A stretch of DNA of 62,091 nt from Candidatus Rifleibacteriota bacterium (GTDB taxonomy: Bacteria > Muiribacteriota > Ozemobacteria > Ozemobacterales > Ozemobacteraceae), in assembly GCA_015233565.1 (NCBI GenBank), contig JADFXM010000038.1:1-62091 (forward strand). Direction: 5' to 3'. The notes beneath the pieces were generated by a model. That model was not told where the DNA came from and made no database searches. It saw nothing but the letters and a program-made list of their open reading frames with translations. The translations under genes and the position numbers were made by a program. This document shows, one piece after another, positions 59,797 to 62,091 of this stretch; the first letter of the stretch is position 1; each line of letters starts with the position of its first letter.

Positions 59797-59925
59797 AACG
59801 CCGCGGATGAGCTGTGCCCCGAAGGGGCATCTGTTCGATCCGCTTTGATGGGCCGCGCTTCGCGCGGAACATCAGGATCGAGCTCATCCGCGGCGATGGG
59901 CCGTCGCTACCGACGGCCCATCGTG
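59797..59925. repeat. Large branched palindrome j, attC-like
   Basis: CGCCGCGGATGAGCT and AGCTCATCCGCGGCG bracket three further stems: TGCCCC-TTC-GGGGCA-like near 59814-59830, CCGCGC-TTC-GCGCGG near 59852-59868 and GGGCCGTCG/CGACGGCCC at 59898-59920. On the minus strand a GTTGGCC box follows. The design is the same as that of the repeat at 21083/56966 though the sequence differs. Confidence 0.65.
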
Positions 59926-59933
59926 GAGTCGTG

Positions 59934-60353
59934 AATTGCAAACACACTGGATTTGGGGAAAAAGCTCTGGAGTACCTTTCACGCTACCTTTACCGCGGAA
60001 CAATCAATGAAAAAAGGATCTTCGAACTTGAAGGCGGAAAAGTCGGATTTACTTATATCGAAAGCAAGACGAAGCAACGGAAAAAAAGAATTTTGTCCGG
60101 AGAAGATTTTCTTTGGTTGCTCGTACAACACGTCTTACCGAAGGGATTTCGACGAGCAAGGGATTTTGGCTTTCTGCACGGAAACGCTTACAGAACTTTG
60201 TCATTGCTTCAACTTCTTCTAAATGTAAAAACTGAACCGCGACCGGAGGCAATTAGACCAGCTTTCCATTGTCCAGATTGTAAGGCAGAAATGAAAATAA
60301 TAGCATGCAGGGTTTTTCGAAGGGGAGTTTCCGAAAACCAATTGTCGCCATAA
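59934..60353 (+). pseudogene. IS91-family transposase, C-terminal third, copy 2
   Basis: It encodes E-Y-L-S-R-Y-L-Y-R-G-T-I-N, then V-G-F-T-Y-I-E-S-K-T-K, H-V-L-P-K-G-F-R-R-A-R-D-F-G-F-L and the Cys-containing end, as in Y2 rolling-circle transposases. The part with the HUH and Tyr motifs is absent; the break falls at the palindrome ending near 59925. From 60152 it matches the copy at 350. Confidence 0.82.
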
Positions 60354-60696
60354 AAAACGGGGAAAAATTTTGAAGTAGATTGGGACTGGACAAATAAGAG
60401 TTCATCATAAAATCAATGATGAACAAATTTTGATTTTTCGGAAAGAAAACTTTTTCTCAAAATCTGAAAGAAATGAGTGCAATAAAGAGCAAAACCGGTA
60501 CAAAACTTTTAAATTGAACCGAAAACCAATAAAATTTTTCGAAAATTAGCTCATTTTTGGAACAAAAAACTCATTTCGAATTTCCCCAAAAAACGAATAT
60601 ATTTTCCTATAGTAAAGTAGCGTTCTGACGGGCTCGTCCAACTACCGGATAAGATCGTGGCTACGCTTCGCTACGCACGATCTATCCGTACTCGTT
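60152..60696 (+). repeat. 545-bp direct repeat, copy 2 (partner 350-894)
   Basis: Same length and orientation as copy 1 with very few substitutions. The two copies bracket 59.3 kb. Copy 2 ends in CGTT followed by AATTTTTT, copy 1 by GGCAGCC, so the unit has a sharp right end. Confidence 0.9.
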
Positions 60697-60700
60697 AATT
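60636..60700 (-). other. attC-like site a2 / IS91-like end hairpin, copy 2
   Basis: Same hairpin as at 834-898. On the minus strand the right box is GTTGGAC but the left box is now ATTAAC, because the repeat stops in it. This split supports reading the hairpin as an element end that joined a GTT target. Confidence 0.5.
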
Positions 60701-60734
60701 TTTTAGCCATGTTTAGGACGGAGAGGTTGGAGGT

Positions 60735-61046
60735 GGGCTCGATGGCTGGAGGGCCTTTCGTGATGAGGCTCAATTGGCTCAACAGAAAGTTCTTTCCGAG
60801 CTTAGAATTTTGTCCAGCGCAAATTTTGATTCAACTTCTATTCTAACGGTTATTCTGTGTGGTGATGACAGACTCATTCAGCGCCTTCAACATGAGGAAC
60901 TCAAGCCACTGGAAAGCAGGATTCGGTTTAGATTTTCCATGGAAGCCTTATCAAAAGAACATTTAATTTCTTTTGTTGGCCATTGTCTTGAAGCCGCAGG
61001 AAATACCGCTTTAACACAGATTTTCATGGAAATTAGATACCCCTAA
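60735..61046 (+). pseudogene. Transposon ATPase (ExeA/TniB-type) C-terminal remnant
   Basis: One frame reads R-D-E-A-Q-L-A-Q-Q-K-V-L-S-E-L-R-I-L, the Walker B side of an AAA ATPase, then T-S-I-L-T-V-I-L-C-G-D-D-R-L, P-L-E-S-R-I-R-F-R-F and a helical end. This is the second half of ExeA/TniB-like proteins that help DDE transposases choose targets. The Walker A half is missing. A transposase gene follows at 61283, so both may be parts of one former element. Confidence 0.65.
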
Positions 61047-61282
61047 ATCCAGATATTAAATTTGCAGGATTATTCACAAATTTCAGATAATTTCAGAAAT
61101 TTTATTTGCCCGACTTGCTTCCGCTAAAAAGTTTTTTTGTTCACTTATTTTTTTTTATTTATTTTGTTGTACAACCCCCGACAGTTTTAACAACAAAGGA
61201 TTTCGTGCTTTTCGAAAATTCTTGCAAAAATGCTTTCTATGTTGTAAAATAATTTATCACGGAACTAACGGGGGCTAACTTG

Positions 61283-62091
61283 ATGCAAGACCCAAAAGTT
61301 TATTTTTCTAATTATTCGAACATATGTCATCGGCAATACGATGCCTTGCGAGCTTTTTTTTATAATGAAATGAATGCTGAGGATGTTGCGAAGCAGTTCG
61401 GTTACACCATCCATGCCATGTATAATTTGATTAAAGATTTTAAACAACTTTTAAGGGAAAACCCTGATCAAGACCCTTTTTTTATTGTTCGCAAAACAGG
61501 ACGGAAACAAAAGAACACAATTGATGATTTAACCAAAATTATTATTGATCTACGAAAGCAGTATTTATCATCTCCTGACATAAAAGCAATATTAGATTCC
61601 CAGGGATACAGCGTTTCAGAGCGGCACATTACCACCATAATCAATAAAGAAGGCTTTGCAAGGTTGTTTAGACGAAGTAACAATTTTAAGACAGAAACAA
61701 TGTCTAATCTCAAAAACAAGATTTCCGCCCCTAAAAGCCAAATGTTAGATTCCACGCCAACGGAGTTTAATACCAGCAATGCGGGATTATTGTGCTTATT
61801 AGCGTATCTTCAGCAATATGGAATTGATAAAGCAATCGAAAAGTCAGCTTACCCATCAACATCGGTGATTAGTAAATTATCAGCGATTTATTGTTTTATT
61901 GCACTAAAAGCTTCAAACATTCGCCGTTATAGTGTGGACGATCTATGGTGCATGGATAGAGGAATGGGAGCTTTTGCTAACCTCAATAATTTGCCTAAGA
62001 CAGGTTGGTTTACTTCATATTCGGATCGAGTAACGCGCGACATGAACATCTCTTTTTTAAAGGAGCTTAATAAAATATGGAAATCAAATAG
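61283..62091 (+). CDS. Transposase, N-terminal part (runs off right edge)
   Basis: From the ATG at 61283 the frame stays open to the window end (269 codons). It starts with a helix-turn-helix half (R-Q-Y-D-A-L-R-A-F-F, A-E-D-V-A-K-Q-F-G-Y-T), continues with F-F-I-V-R-K-T-G-R-K and a second HTH (S-P-D-I-K-A-I-L-D-S-Q-G-Y-S-V-S), and L-L-A-Y-L-Q-Q-Y-G-I-D-K, D-D-L-W-C-M-D-R-G-M-G. I know this as the opening of a large DDE-type transposase group in which W-C-M-D-R-G comes before the first catalytic Asp. Coding looks intact up to the edge. The ribosome site is weak. Confidence 0.7.
   Translation, partial: MQDPKVYFSNYSNICHRQYDALRAFFYNEMNAEDVAKQFGYTIHAMYNLIKDFKQLLRENPDQDPFFIVRKTGRKQKNTIDDLTKIIIDLRKQYLSSPDIKAILDSQGYSVSERHITTIINKEGFARLFRRSNNFKTETMSNLKNKISAPKSQMLDSTPTEFNTSNAGLLCLLAYLQQYGIDKAIEKSAYPSTSVISKLSAIYCFIALKASNIRRYSVDDLWCMDRGMGAFANLNNLPKTGWFTSYSDRVTRDMNISFLKELNKIWKSN

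Noticed and set aside
1..62091. tRNA or tmRNA attachment site for an integrative element
   Set aside because: I found no tRNA-like sequence at either end; the window edges are arbitrary.

Overview
The window is a mobile, accessory region of a bacterial genome. It has one integron integrase, at least a dozen attC-like recombination sites of which all scorable ones point the same way, several multi-gene anti-phage operons, a lasso-peptide locus, toxin-antitoxin modules and many broken transposons. I saw no rRNA, tRNA, CRISPR array or core housekeeping operon. The host is probably a Gram-negative bacterium of fairly low GC; its phylum cannot be settled from this DNA. One of the deep-branching anaerobic lineages rich in IS91-type elements would fit, but that is a guess.

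Layout, left to right. 1-900: edge of an IS91-like element (helper ORF, transposase C-terminus) ending in an attC-like hairpin; 545 bp of it recur at 60152-60696. 1143-12314 (minus strand): a DUF2442/DUF4160 pair, a PHP-AAA (TrlF-type) protein, a type I restriction-modification operon with an unusual HsdM-HsdS fusion, and a RelE-like toxin-antitoxin pair. 13212-20685 (minus): a four-gene operon made of an ABC-three-component-like set (nuclease-like effector, middle component, DUF3732 ATPase) joined to a 1277-residue nuclease-STAND protein. 21495-30959 (minus): a five-gene operon of nuclease-NACHT protein, SIR2, HerA, AAA ATPase and a small protein with an internal TGA. 31609-33190 (minus): three genes for an Ig-like protein, a truncated SleB-like hydrolase and an FG-GAP protein. 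34174-38404: a GC-rich lasso-peptide locus (precursor, cyclase, PqqD-type RRE, HPr-kinase-like enzyme) with broken higBA between its arms; no B2 protease or exporter is visible. 39273-40841 (plus): an intact integron integrase with an extra N-terminal domain. 40968-46370: a second DUF4160/DUF2442 pair, a DUF4143 ATPase, and small cassettes with an SDR enzyme and an unknown protein. 46536-48852: LysR, MTA/SAH nucleosidase and LuxS. 48919-51344: a graveyard of transposase, integrase and vapBC fragments. 51449-59463: methyltransferase, serine hydrolases, MazEF, a carrier-protein-like membrane protein and a BRO-type protein. 59797-62091: a branched palindrome, IS91 remnant, transposon ATPase remnant and the start of another transposase.

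How it fits together. Read on the minus strand, attC-like sites lie 3' of nearly every operon and share the layout R''-L''-loop-L'-R'. The integrase is on the plus strand with a candidate att site just 5' of it, so the segment to its left has the classical integron geometry with minus-strand cassettes. Taken literally, sites near 31256, 21233, 12754 and 834 cut the left 39 kb into four units of about 8 to 12 kb, each carrying complete defence or peptide operons, far larger than ordinary one-gene cassettes. Conserved non-coding tails recur between genes and attC sites. The main hypothesis is an integron, or integron-derived island, that collects whole immune operons. The alternative is a defence island into which attC-like hairpins have spread.
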